A DNA stretch of 64,000 nt from an uncultured Bifidobacterium sp. (lineage in GTDB: Bacteria > Actinomycetota > Actinomycetes > Actinomycetales > Bifidobacteriaceae). The position numbers and the translations under genes are program-made. The notes below the pieces were generated by a model. That model saw only the letters and a list, made by a program, of their open reading frames with translations. It was not told the DNA's origin and did not search any database. Shown here piece by piece: positions 1-10,600 of the stretch. The DNA is taken from contig NZ_CAUEQY010000009.1 of the NCBI RefSeq assembly GCF_959020145.1, positions 1 through 64,000 of the forward strand, read 5' to 3'. Position 1 is the first letter of the stretch, and every line of letters starts with the position of its first letter.

Positions 1-47
1 GATGGTACTGCACTCGAGAGGGTGTGGGAGAGTAGCACGCCGCCGCT
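1..47 (+). rRNA. rrf: 5S ribosomal RNA, 3' end only
   Basis: The first 46 bases match the 3' third of the complete 5S gene at 18548-18663, with two differences near the end. The conserved stretch GGTGTGGGAGAGTAG is present. The 5' part and the rest of the rRNA operon lie outside the window. A strong terminator follows directly. Confidence 0.93.
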
Positions 48-57
48 TCAAACGTTG

Positions 58-100
58 GGGCCTCCCGGTCGAGCCTTTGGCTCCCGGGAGGCCCATTTTT
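58..100 (+). terminator. rRNA operon terminator
   Basis: A perfect 11-bp stem, GGGCCTCCCGG (58-68) with CCGGGAGGCCC (84-94), is followed by ATTTTTC. It sits about 11 nt after the 5S end, so it most likely ends the rRNA operon. The following 101-328 holds no gene I can support. Confidence 0.93.
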
Positions 101-328
101 CATGCTCTCTTTTCGGGCTTCCCGGCGGGCGTCGCTCCAGGAACCCCCGTTTTTTCATCACCTCCCGGACCTCCCGGCAACGCCTTTCGGGCTCGTCGAA
201 GGTCCTTATCCGGAGTCTCCACCGGATGTCCGCTTTGAGAACCACTTTTCTCTTTGATGTTTTTTGATTTGAGATTGTGCTGTGGCACCATGGATACACC
301 ATAGGAATCATGTGCCAAGGGGATAGCT

Positions 329-3061
329 ATGTTTCTTCTTCCAGATCAGCAACTCAGACGTGCCGATCGAGTGATGCGGCAACGACTTGTGCCATATGTG
401 CACGAAACATTATCGCATTGTCAGTTACGCGCTTTTCGCCAATGAAGGCGAACCCGAACAGAGCGCCGACTTTCTTGCCCGTGTCAGGGAAAACAAAGTG
501 GATTTTCTCGACTTCATGGTTCCTGGTGCCTGGGGCACGATATGGGGTACCACATGGTTCGAGGTTCGTGGACGTATCGACCGTGAGTCGGTCAAAGGCA
601 GAGCCGTCGAACTGGTTGTAGATCTGGGATGGAAACGACATCGTGGCCCGGGCTTCCAAGCGGAAGGATTATGCTATCGCCCTGACGGCAGCGTCATCAA
701 AGCGGTGAATCCAGACAATTGCTGGATTCCGCTTATCGATGCCAATGGCGTGGCGAATGTGGAGCTTGACGATGCCGGTCGTTTCACGGTATATGTCGAG
801 GCCGCATCGAATCCACCGGTCGAAGCTGACCTGCCATTCGCGCCGATGAATCTGGGGGAGCGTGCCGACGGTCGTCCATCCGACTATGTGCTCACCACAA
901 TGGACGTGTGCGCTTTCAACCAAAACGTGTTCGACTATCTGATGGACTTGGAAACCGTCACCTCGCTGATGAGGGAACTCAAGGATGATGATCCTCGATA
1001 TTGGCAGCTGGCCAAAGCGCTGCAACGATCACTCAACACATATGACGAGCGTGATATCGCCGGAACTCTGGAGCCAGCCAAGGAAAAGCTTGCCGGGGTA
1101 TTATCCGAACCCGCATATTCCAGCGTCATCCATCATGTCGCGGTCGGCCATGCGCATATCGATTCCGCATGGCTGTGACCCGTGCGCGAAACCCACCGTA
1201 AAGTGGCCCGCACGGTGTCCAACGTGCTTGCCCTGATGGACGAGGATCCGGATTTCACATACGCGATGAGTTCCGCCCAACAGTATGCGTGGATGGAACA
1301 GGAACATCCAGACCTGTTCGCGCGCATGCTGCAGCGCATCAAGGAAGGACGATTCATTCCCGTCGGCGGAATGTGGGTCGAATCCGATAACATGCTGCCC
1401 ACAGGTGAGTCGCTGATCCGCCAGATCACGTTCGGCATGCGTTACTTCCGTGAGCATCTTGGCGTGGAACCAAAAGGACTGTGGCTTCCCGACAGTTTCG
1501 GTTATTGCGGGGCATGGCCGCAAATCGCACGTCGTGCCGGTTTCGAATGGTTCCTCACACAGAAGATCTCATGGAACGACACCACGAAATTCCCCCACCA
1601 TTCCTTCGAATGGGGCTGAACCAATTCCACGACATTCTTCCCGGATCGGCGATCGCATGGGTGCATCGGCAGGCGCGTGCGGACTACGTGCGCGACATCG
1701 CAAGACTGCGTGATATCGCCGCTGAAGCGGGTGCTTCCATCGCATCGGTGCGGGATGATGCCGACATGCGATCGAACGCGGCCATCGTCCCATATACGGC
1801 AAAGAATGGCGATTCGTGGATTGCTCGCACCGCGGCAGTGGGAACGCAGGATGATGACGCGAACGGCACCGACGCGGTCGCCGATGAATCCACCATCGCA
1901 ACGACATGCGACGACGGTCGAATCATACTTGACAACGGTTTGCTACGTGCCATCATCGCACCAGACGGTACGGTCCGTTCACTGATCGACCTTGATAATG
2001 GACACGAACTGGTGCCCGACGGCAGTGGAATCGGGCATTACGAGCTTCTCCGCGACGAGCCATACGAGTGGGACGCATGGGACATCCAGCGCGATGCCTT
2101 CCTCAGCGCCGAAGGCATCGATGACTCGCATGTGGAACGAGTGACGGAGACAAAACGCGGCGGAGCCACCGTGCACGTGTCCAGCACCACCGACGGGGTG
2201 TCCATCGATGCCTGCATCACATTGCGGGCAAAGTCGAAAAGCCTTGAATTCCGGACCAAAGTGGATTGGCGGGCATCCGAACGATTCCTCAAAGTCGACA
2301 TTCCCATGGCTATCCAGGCCGACCGGGCGCAGTACGAATGCCAGTACGGCATGGTGGAACGGCCCATTCAGAAGAACACACGTTCCGACGAGGCGAAATA
2401 CGAAAGCTGCACGCACCGGTTCGTACGCGTCGCCGATGCCGGCTATGCGGCTGCGGTCGTCAACGCCAGCACCTACGGTTCCGACGTTTCGCCGATTCAC
2501 CGGAACACGGCTTCCGGGCCGGTGCGTGGCACGATGATTCGACTTTCGTTGCTGTCGTCCCCGCTATACCCCGATCCGAACACTGACAAGGGCGTGCATG
2601 AGTTCGCGTGGAACGTTGTGGCGGATGCCAGTATGCCGGCTGTGCTTGACGAGGCGAACCGTCTCAACGCGGCCGTGCTGCCTGCCATGCCGGCGTTCGA
2701 TCCGCTGGCGCAGCTCAACCCGGTGGATGGCGTCATGGTGCTTGACTGGGTCAAGCTTGCCGATGACGGTTCCGGTGATCTGATACTGCGCGTCTATGAG
2801 GCGGTCGGCGGCGAAGCCCATGCGAGACTTGCCGTCAACGCCGCTTTGGGGAAGGCCACGGTACGCGAGTGTTCCATTATGGAGGATGCGCGGCTGGATG
2901 CCGAATTGCCCGCGGCTTTTGCCGACGGTGATCCGTCCGTGGCAAGAACGGCGCAAGGAGCGATGCTGAGCCTGCATCCGTTCCAATTGGCCACGTTGCG
3001 CGTCAGTTGTGGAAGCGATGGTGGAAATACTGATGGGAATGAGAGTGGAAGCCTGCGATAG
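329..3061 (+). pseudogene. alpha-mannosidase (GH38) pseudogene
   Basis: The intact gene would be a cytoplasmic GH38 alpha-mannosidase of roughly 1000 residues that trims mannose from N-glycan or mannoside breakdown products. The start is ATG 329 (MFLLPDQQLRRADRVM), 5 nt after AAGGGGAT. Three lesions are visible. One extra T in the T4 run at 433-436 shifts the frame; removing it gives RAFANEGEPEQ. A TGA at 1176-1178 replaces the Trp codon inside the metal-binding motif HAHIDSAWLW. At about 1611-1615 the sequence jumps from FPHHSFEW to LNQFHDILPG, motifs that I recall lying about 170 residues apart in the family, and the frame changes. The rest is open to the C-terminal beta-sandwich at 3061. 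Nonsense, deletion and frameshift together make decay far likelier than sequencing error, although the T-run indel alone could be an error. Confidence 0.93.
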
Positions 3062-3100
3062 ATGAGGAACTGGCGGCGGATGCGCTGAGCCGTGCGCCGC

Positions 3101-4543
3101 CTATTCCTTGGCTTGAGTCCACGCCTGAAGCTTCATACGATTGAGCTCGGTGTTGGGATCGTACGTGTCATCCAACCGCTCCTGATACATCGCGACCAGT
3201 TCTCCGCCGCGGCCCAACGCCTCCAAAGCGGCCTCACGAATCGACTCCCATTCGTACGGCACCACTTCCTCGGGGAACATGACCGTGCACTGGTTCGGTG
3301 CGTCACGCTCCACCAGATCGACGAAATTCAGCAGATCCTGCCACCGTTCGGCAGCGATCAGCCGCGCCGCGTACGCGTCGGCAAGCGGCTCGGACGTATG
3401 GTTGTCGCGCAGGAAACGATCGGCCTCCTCGGCATCGCCACTGATCCGCATCAGATCGTGCCGCAGGAACTGCACGGCATGGTCGAACTGGTTTTGCGCG
3501 GTCTGCGCAAGCTGCTGTTTGGACAGGAATGATGGGTCAAGCATGGCGAGATCGTTCAGTTCCTCGGGGGAGAGGGTAGGTGAACCGCCGGTAGTGGAAT
3601 CGCCGGCAGCGCCCGTGGAATGCGTGATCGAGTTCGCGGTATCCGCGCCGTCCGCAGCGTCTGTACTATTCGTGCTATGCGCATTGTCCGCGTCAGAGGA
3701 CGTATCACGGAGGTTGTGAGATTGCGTTGCGGTGGCGTCGCGTGCACCCGTATCGCCCGTAACATCACTGTCGATACTGCCGACGCTGTTCATAGTGTCG
3801 CCAGTAGTGCTGCTCGCATCGCCATTACCGGACTTCGCTGCGAAATCACGCATCGCGGCAATGCCCTTGTTCAACGCGTCATAGGCGAACATGCGCGTAT
3901 CATCCCATTGCGCGAACGACAGTCCGCAAGACAGCAGCTCCACCATCTGCATGGCGTTGAGCCGGAAATCCTCATTGCACGCCACCTGCGTGATCATGCG
4001 CAACGCCTGCTCGCCCGTCATCGGATCGGCGTTGCAGGCCACGGCATCCATGTACACGCGTACGGTCTGAATCAGATCTTTCAGGTAGTCGAAACCCTCG
4101 TTGTCACGGTCGGCCACATTGCCGACGAACCTTGCGGTCATCTCCACAGCTTTGGCGAGATTGCCGACCGCGTCAAGCCATCGCGTGCTGATCACCGCGT
4201 TGCCGACCACCGCGTCCACGCCGGACAGCGCCTGCGAATCGATCGAAAACGTCGGCATATCGATGCGCGGAATCTCCACGCCCGTATCGGTACGTTCCGC
4301 GGTGGGCACCATGGAGGCGAGGGCGTCGAAATACCATTGCATGGGCATGTTGATGACCACGTCCGCGTCGGAAAGATTGGCGACCGGCACATCGTTGCGT
4401 TGCGCGGCATCCTCCTGGCTTGCTTCGCGGATGAGATGATTCCACAGGAAAGTCGGCCCGTCGAATTCGGCGGAACTGAGCCATCCGTTATTGACGTAGT
4501 CGGTGAGATCGTCGGCTTCCTGCCTGCGATTGAAGCTGCCCAT
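3101..4543 (-). CDS. hypothetical protein with Ser/Thr/Asp-rich linker
   Basis: I do not recognise this 480-residue protein. The start at 4543 (MGSFNRRQEADD) has GGAAAGGTGGG 4 nt upstream; an in-frame ATG 12 codons earlier has none. Residues 1 to about 230 form a globular, helix-rich region with no catalytic motif. About 85 residues of low-complexity Ser/Thr/Asp/Gly/Ala sequence follow, then a second globular region of about 170 residues with helices such as QNQFDHAVQFLRHDL and EALGRGGELVAMYQERLDD. There is no signal peptide or membrane segment, so it should be cytoplasmic. It is divergent from the VWA lipoprotein gene across 289 bp, which may mean shared control, but that is inference. Confidence 0.8.
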   Translation of the reverse strand: MGSFNRRQEADDLTDYVNNGWLSSAEFDGPTFLWNHLIREASQEDAAQRNDVPVANLSDADVVINMPMQWYFDALASMVPTAERTDTGVEIPRIDMPTFSIDSQALSGVDAVVGNAVISTRWLDAVGNLAKAVEMTARFVGNVADRDNEGFDYLKDLIQTVRVYMDAVACNADPMTGEQALRMITQVACNEDFRLNAMQMVELLSCGLSFAQWDDTRMFAYDALNKGIAAMRDFAAKSGNGDASSTTGDTMNSVGSIDSDVTGDTGARDATATQSHNLRDTSSDADNAHSTNSTDAADGADTANSITHSTGAAGDSTTGGSPTLSPEELNDLAMLDPSFLSKQQLAQTAQNQFDHAVQFLRHDLMRISGDAEEADRFLRDNHTSEPLADAYAARLIAAERWQDLLNFVDLVERDAPNQCTVMFPEEVVPYEWESIREAALEALGRGGELVAMYQERLDDTYDPNTELNRMKLQAWTQAKE

Positions 4544-4758
4544 GCGCCCACCTTTCCGTTGCGATGCCTGTGATTGCATAGTTGCGATTGTGCCGCAACA
4601 AGTAGCCGCACCAAGTATAGGCGGCGTCGGCTACGTCTGTGGAAGAGAGCGGAAAGGGCGGAATGAGGGGGAAACGAAAATAATGACGAAAATGAGACGG
4701 CAAAATGGCCGTTCGGTAAAATCGGACTATAATCAATCGCACATAACAGAACATGTTT

Positions 4759-4793
4759 TCAGCGCATTCGGAAATGTTTTCCGGGTGCGCTGA
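4759..4793 (+). promoter_or_regulatory. 5' leader hairpin before the VWA lipoprotein
   Basis: TCAGCGCA (4759-4766) pairs with TGCGCTGA (4786-4793), and CGGAA with TTCCG inside, enclosing a small loop about 40 nt before the start codon at 4833. There is no U-tract, so it is a leader structure rather than a terminator. The rest of 4544-4832 is AT-richer promoter DNA between divergent genes. Confidence 0.45.
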
Positions 4794-4832
4794 ACGGTTT
4801 TTGGCGCAATATGAACGGAGGGCCAACACAAG

Positions 4833-6515
4833 ATGAACGCACGCAAACTTGGTGCGGCGGCTGGGGGCATCGCTTTGATCGTAGGTCTGTTCACGGGATG
4901 CGGTTCGACGAACAGCGCTTCCAATGCGACGTCGGACGGCGATTCGAACAGCGGCACAACCGCGACATATTCCGTGGACGGTGCCAAAGATTCCATCCGC
5001 ATCGCCTCCGGCTCCGAAAACAAGGAAGTGAGCGGGGCCATCGAACAGGCGGCCAAACAATCGAAAGTGTCAGTGACCGTCGACTACATGGGGTCGTTGG
5101 ACGTTATGGACGCGCTGCGCAACAAAGGCCATCACGCGGGCAGGGATTACGATGCGGTCTGGCCGGCCAGCAGCATGTGGATCACCATGGGGGATATCAA
5201 GCACGTCGTCAAGGACCAGGTCTCCACGTCCACCACGCCGGTGGTGTTCGGCGTGAAGCAAAGCAAGGCTGAGAAACTCGGCTGGGCGAATACGGACGGT
5301 ACAACGAAGCCGGTGTCCACGAAAGACATTATGGATGCGGTGAAGGCCAAGAAGCTGTCGTTCGCTATGACGTCCGCCACGCAATCGAATTCCGGAGCGT
5401 CGGCGTACATGGCGTTTCTGACGGCGCTGAACGGCGGTAAGTCGGCACTCACCAAAGACGATTTGAACGATGCTTCATTACGTAAGTCCGTGAAAACCGT
5501 ACTGTCGGGCGTCAATCGTTCATCCGGCTCGTCCGACTGGCTGAAGGACATGGTCGTCAACGACCCGGATACGAACGATTCCATGGTGAACTACGAATCG
5601 CTCGTCATCCAGGCGGACAAGGCGTTGACGGCGAAGAACAAGGAGCCGCTGCTGGCCGTCTATCCGTCCGACGGCATCGCGATTTCCGATTCGCCGCTTG
5701 CTTACGTGGATCGCAGGCAGGACAAAGAGGATGCGTTCAAGCGATTCAGCAAGTCGATCACGTCGAAGGATTCCAAGAAACTGTTCGAACAGGCGGGTCG
5801 TAGAATCGGTTCGGACGGCACGCTGGCGTATGCCAAAGATGCGAAGGTGAAGGATTCGTTCCGTAAGGAATGGGGCGTCAAATCGGATTCATCGGTGCTG
5901 AAAACCATCACCATGCCATCCTCCGACATCATCGAACAGGCGCTCGACCAGTATCAGACCGTCCTGCGCAAGCCCGCTTACACCTTGTGGGTGGTGGATT
6001 ATTCCGGATCGATGTCAGGCAAGGGCAAAAGCGGTGCCGTGGCCGGTTTGCAGGCGGCCCTCGACACCGATCAGGCACGCGCCTCGCATATCGAGCCGGG
6101 CGATGACGACGTCAACGTGTTCATCCCCTTCAACAGCAGCGCGAAAGTGGCGCAGGTCGCGCAAGGCAAGCAAACCGCGACCTTGCTGGCCGCCAGCGAA
6201 AATCAGGTGGCAAATGGCAATGCGGACATCTACAATGCGCTGGAAGTCGCGTTGAAGAATCTGCCGTCCGACCGCGACGATTACACGGTGGCGATCGCGC
6301 TGCTGACCGACGGGCAGTCGGACACGGCGAAGCTTGACGAGTTCAAGCAGCAGTATGCGTCCGATGGCAAAGGCGTTCCGATTTTCTCCATCATGTTCGG
6401 CGACGCGGATTCGCAGCAGCTCAACGATTTGGCCAAGCTGTCCAATGGCAAGGTGTTCGACGGACGCAACGGCAATTTGAGCGGCATCTTCCGCGAAGTG
6501 AAGGGCTACAACTGA
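4833..6515 (+). CDS. VWA-domain lipoprotein with substrate-binding-like N-terminal region
   Basis: 560 residues. The N-terminus has a signal peptide ending in a lipobox (LFTGCGS, Cys23), so the protein should be lipidated and displayed outside the membrane. A low-complexity Ser/Asn/Asp linker leads into a region (about 50-360) resembling periplasmic substrate-binding folds of the SBP_bac_11 type: IRIASGSENKEVSGAIEQAA, VTVDYMGSLDVMDALRNKG, YDAVWPASSMW. The last 200 residues are a von Willebrand A domain with a complete metal-site motif, DYSGSMSGKGK (DxSxS), and the later conserved LLTDGQSD. Such fusions are known in Actinobacteria and their role is unsettled. GGAGGG lies 10 nt before the ATG. 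The PH-like gene follows after 288 bp, which hold no gene I can support. Confidence 0.88.
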   Translation: MNARKLGAAAGGIALIVGLFTGCGSTNSASNATSDGDSNSGTTATYSVDGAKDSIRIASGSENKEVSGAIEQAAKQSKVSVTVDYMGSLDVMDALRNKGHHAGRDYDAVWPASSMWITMGDIKHVVKDQVSTSTTPVVFGVKQSKAEKLGWANTDGTTKPVSTKDIMDAVKAKKLSFAMTSATQSNSGASAYMAFLTALNGGKSALTKDDLNDASLRKSVKTVLSGVNRSSGSSDWLKDMVVNDPDTNDSMVNYESLVIQADKALTAKNKEPLLAVYPSDGIAISDSPLAYVDRRQDKEDAFKRFSKSITSKDSKKLFEQAGRRIGSDGTLAYAKDAKVKDSFRKEWGVKSDSSVLKTITMPSSDIIEQALDQYQTVLRKPAYTLWVVDYSGSMSGKGKSGAVAGLQAALDTDQARASHIEPGDDDVNVFIPFNSSAKVAQVAQGKQTATLLAASENQVANGNADIYNALEVALKNLPSDRDDYTVAIALLTDGQSDTAKLDEFKQQYASDGKGVPIFSIMFGDADSQQLNDLAKLSNGKVFDGRNGNLSGIFREVKGYN

Positions 6516-6803
6516 TTTGACGGTGTGGTGCTGATTGGTGCCAATGCCGCGGAAGCGGCGCTTGCCTGTGTTTGCGTTATCGTGCGCGACGTGACGGATG
6601 CGGCGCGAGTTGCTGCGTAAGCTGCTGCGCGTGCTGTGAAGTGTCTCTTTTCCCTACACGGAACGACGTGTGAAACAGTGTGTGAAACGTCTGCGCTGTG
6701 CGATAGATAAAACGGTGTTCGTGCGAGCGTGACGGTAGAATGGTGTGCTGTGCCGCATAGGGCGGCCAGTCCAATTAGGCCTCTGATGAAAAGGGGGAAC
6801 CAT

Positions 6804-7274
6804 ATGAAGGTTGCAAGTGGCAATGTCCTGTGGCAGCAGCGCAAGCGCAATTGGTGCCGTACGCCGTTCACGTTCACCGTGTACACACTTACCGACCGTG
6901 AGCTGAGCGTCAAAACCGGCATTCTGAACGAGAGTTTCAACTTGATCAAACTGTTCCGCATCGTGGATATCAGCGTAGAACGTACATTCCTGCAGCGCAT
7001 CTTCGGCATGAGCACGATTGTGCTGGATACGCGCGATCAGTCGTCCGGCAATGGCGTAGTGGCATTGAAGAACGTGCTGAACGGATTCGAAGTTCGCAAG
7101 GTGCTGCAGGAAGCAGTGGATGCCTCCCGTAGGGAGAACGGCATGTCGGCGCGCGAATTCCTGGGCGGTCCGGGTGGTCCTGCTGGTCCGGGATTCGGTC
7201 CAGGTCCTGACGGCCCTGGCTTCGACGGCGGTTTCGATGGGCCCGACATGGGTGGCTACGCCGACGGTCGGTGA
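6804..7274 (+). CDS. PH-like domain protein with Gly/Pro-rich tail
   Basis: 156 residues. The start at 6804 has AAAAGGGGG 5 nt upstream; an in-frame GTG at 6729 lacks a site. The first 110 residues look like a bacterial PH-like (bPH_2) fold: TPFTFTVYTLTDRELSVKTG, followed by an alternating strand pattern and NLIKLFRIVDISVERTFLQR. Such domains often bind membranes or partner proteins. The last 40 residues are Gly/Pro/Asp-rich and probably disordered. There is no transmembrane segment. Co-direction with the VWA lipoprotein suggests but does not prove a shared job. Confidence 0.72.
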   Translation: MKVASGNVLWQQRKRNWCRTPFTFTVYTLTDRELSVKTGILNESFNLIKLFRIVDISVERTFLQRIFGMSTIVLDTRDQSSGNGVVALKNVLNGFEVRKVLQEAVDASRRENGMSAREFLGGPGGPAGPGFGPGPDGPGFDGGFDGPDMGGYADGR

Positions 7275-7398
7275 GTGACCTTCCGTAGTTTCGGCTACTT
7301 TCAGCTCGGACGGCTTGCGTATATATGCTGTACATACAACGTATATACACAAGCCGCTTTTATATGTTTCGATGTGTGGCTGGAGTGATTGCGGGGCT

Positions 7399-7590
7399 AT
7401 CTCGCTTATGGATGGCGGATTTTCATGTGCGTCTGCTGGTATCTCGCTTATGGATGGCGGTGTACTGAAGTAAATCGCTTGTTTGGGGGTATGATTCATA
7501 CCCCCAAACTTCGTTTTTGCTGTTGGAACCGCCATCCATAAGCGAGATGGCATGTGTCAGTGATCCAAATCCGCCATCTATAAGCGAGAT
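7399..7590. repeat. nested symmetric palindrome (repeat-repeat-hairpin-repeat-repeat)
   Basis: The 20-mer ATCTCGCTTATGGATGGCGG occurs at 7399-7418 and 7441-7460. Its reverse complement occurs at 7529-7548 and, with one change, at 7571-7590. Both same-strand pairs are offset by 42 bp, and all four copies are symmetric about 7494.5. At that axis sits a perfect 14-bp hairpin, GTTTGGGGGTATGA (7481-7494) with TCATACCCCCAAAC (7496-7509), with one spacer base. The spacers between repeats are not complementary, so this is not a simple long palindrome. It fills the gap between two converging genes. The inner hairpin may act as a two-way terminator; the outer repeats are unexplained. Confidence 0.9.
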
Positions 7591-7610
7591 AGGTGTCAGA
7601 AGGTCGCGAA

Positions 7611-10600
7611 TTACAGGGCGGACTTGCCGGTGAGGTGGCGGTAGAGTTCCGGATCGACCGGTTTGCCGAGCTTGAGTGTGGAAATGACGACCTTTGACTC
7701 GCTGCCATCCTCGCCGGGGTTCACCGACGCGCGTACGTCGTCCAATGCGACTGCGCTGCCGACGAAGTAATAGGATTTCTCCTGTTCTTCGGCTTTGCGA
7801 CGGATGAAAATCGGCACAAAATGGCGATTCTGCCATTCCGGAGTACGTTCCGTTCCGTCCAGCAGCCACCGGAATTCGTTTGATTTAAGCGAGCGATTGT
7901 TCTTGCTGAACCATTCGATCTCGCCGGGATTAAGGAACCGGTCGCCATACTGGCTCGCCTCATATTTAATGAAAATCGGAAGCGAGCCGCTTTCGGTGTC
8001 CAATTTGTATCCGCCGACATTCTGCGGCACCTGTTCCGCAGGCCAACCACACAGTCGCATCACATCGAACACACTGTACTTTTCTCCATACAGGAACCCA
8101 TGATTCTGGCGGATATGATGCTTGCGGGACGATTCCGCCAACGCCAACGCGTTGAACAGACCGGCTTCGACGGTATCCGTGAAGAACGTGCGGAAAGTGG
8201 TCTGTTCAAGCATCGAGCGGAACTCGTCGGTCAACCGATAAGCCCCATCATCGCAGAGGCGCACCAAAGGAGTCTGCCCGAAACGTTTGCTGTTCGCGGC
8301 GATGAAATAGGAATAATCCAACGTGGCGAACGCGGAACGGCATTGCAACTCGTTACTGTCCGCATCGGGGAACAGCGCAGTCAACAACGTCTGCAAATCG
8401 ACGATCGTGATCGCATGCTGTGAAGCGACCTCACGAAGCGCAGTCAGCGCATCCTCGGAACAATCCGGATCGATCCGCTGCCAATCCATACCGCACAATG
8501 CCGCCAAAATCAGTAATTCATGTGGGCGCAAACCACGCAGTTGCGTGGCCGTCAACATTTTCAGCACACCATTCTGCGCATCCGAAGTTGGCTCAAGCTG
8601 CTCAAGATACGAAGCGGCCGCATTCTTGCCGCGCGACAAACTCTTCTCGCGGGAACGTACAAACGACAGATAATCGTCATTCTTCGAAGCCATAGTGAAC
8701 ACAAGCGAAACATCGCGTCGCGCGAAATCCATCAGCATCGGGATGCGTCCCAATTCGTAACGCATCTGCTGATATTGCTGGCTCAACAGTTTCATGTTCG
8801 ACAAATCGGCGGTATCCAACGATGCAAGCACGCGCTCGCGAGAGATTTTGTCGAAGCTGATGGAAGAGATACCAATGGTTTCGCGTTGCAGATTCTTGCG
8901 TGCCACATCGCGATCGCCGGTATTGCCATACAGGGCGATCGGAATCAGATAGTTGTTCGCGTAGTTTCCGATGAAATCGATGACGACCACGCAATCCTTG
9001 CCGTTTGCCTTACGTAAGCCGCGGCCGAGCTGTTGCGTGAAGATGATGCTTGATTTCGTCTGACGCAGCATCACGATCTGATTGACGTGTGGAATATCCA
9101 CGCCTTCATTGAACAGGTCGACGGTGAAAATATAGTCCAATTCGCCGTTCTCCAACTGTGCCACGGCAGTGTCGCGTTCCATCTGCGAATTTTCGCCGGT
9201 GATGGCTTTCGTGCGGTATGGCCGTTCCGCCTGCTGGTTCATCTGCTGGTTGAACAGGTCGGACAGTCGTTTCGCTTCCTCGCGTCGGCTGCAGAACACC
9301 AGACCTTGCACGGGTGTTCCGGCCTCGCTGTAGATCTGTATCTTGTCGATGATGTAGCGCACGCGGTTCGGGTCGGCGAGTTCTTCAAGCCAACGGCTTA
9401 GCTCGTTACGTTCCTGGTCGGTCATTGACTCGACCTTGACGTCTTTGCCGTCGATCTTCTCGTCGGGCGCGTCCTGAATGTATTCGTGCACCCCGTAATA
9501 GTGGAACGGGCAGAGCATGTCCTCTTCAAGCGCCTTCTGCAGGCGGATTTCGTAGGCCACGTTGTTGCCGAATAATTCGAAGATGTTCGCACCGTCCGTA
9601 CGTTCCGGCGTTGCGGTCATGCCGAGCATGAAATTCGGCTGGAAATGGTCGATGACGCGTTTATACGATTCGGCGGCCGCATGATGCACTTCGTCGACGA
9701 GAATGTAATCGAACTCGTCTGCGTCGAATTGTGCAAGCGTTTCCGGACGCGACATCGTCTGCACGGTGGCGAACACGTATTTGCGATCCGATTCCTTGCT
9801 GCCACCCGAAAACAGGCCGAGTTCGCTTTTCGGGCATCCAAGCACTTTTTGGAACGATTCTTCAGCTTTCTTGAGGATCTGCTCCTGTTGCGCGATGTAC
9901 AGCATGCGATTCGGTTTGACCTGCCGCACGTCGAACGCTGACAGATACGTTTTGCCGGTGCCGGTAGCGGAAACGATGATCGCACGGCTTTCGCCCTGCT
10001 TGCGTAGCTGTGCGAGATTCATCAGCGCTTCCACCTGCATGGCGTTCGGCTGAATGGTTTGCGATTGGCTTGTTTTTTCGATCGGCTTGCGATTCGGCCG
10101 TTGCGGCGCGTACTTTTTGAAGTCTTCCTCGTACAGTTTCAGCCAAGCGTCGGTGAGCGGCTTCGATTCGCTGATTTGCGATTCGATTTCCTCGCTAAGC
10201 TGTTCGGCAAGACCGCTGGTATCGGTAGTGGCGACTTTGAGATTCCACTCGCGATTGGAATTCAGCGCGTTGATGGTGAGATTCGAACTGCCAACATACG
10301 TGGAATACAGCGGCTCGTCGCCTTGCGTATGATGGAAAACATAGCCTTTGGGATGATAAGGGTAGGCAGCTGTGGCATCGTCATCGTTTCGGCTGGACCG
10401 CTCCGGCTGCCAAACTTGCACTTGAATGCCGGTTTCCCGCTGAAGTTTCAGCAGTTCCCTGAATGCTTTGGGAGAGTTGAAATAATTGAACGTCGACGTG
10501 ATGATTCGACCGGCCTGATGGTCATTGTTGTCGGCGAAATCAAGGAAATACTGCTTAAGCACCTGCAACGCGCCCTGGCTGACGAATGCGACGGACATGT

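Noticed and set aside
7399..7590. CRISPR array
   Set aside because: There are only two repeats per strand with two inverted partners, no further spacers and no cas genes in the window.
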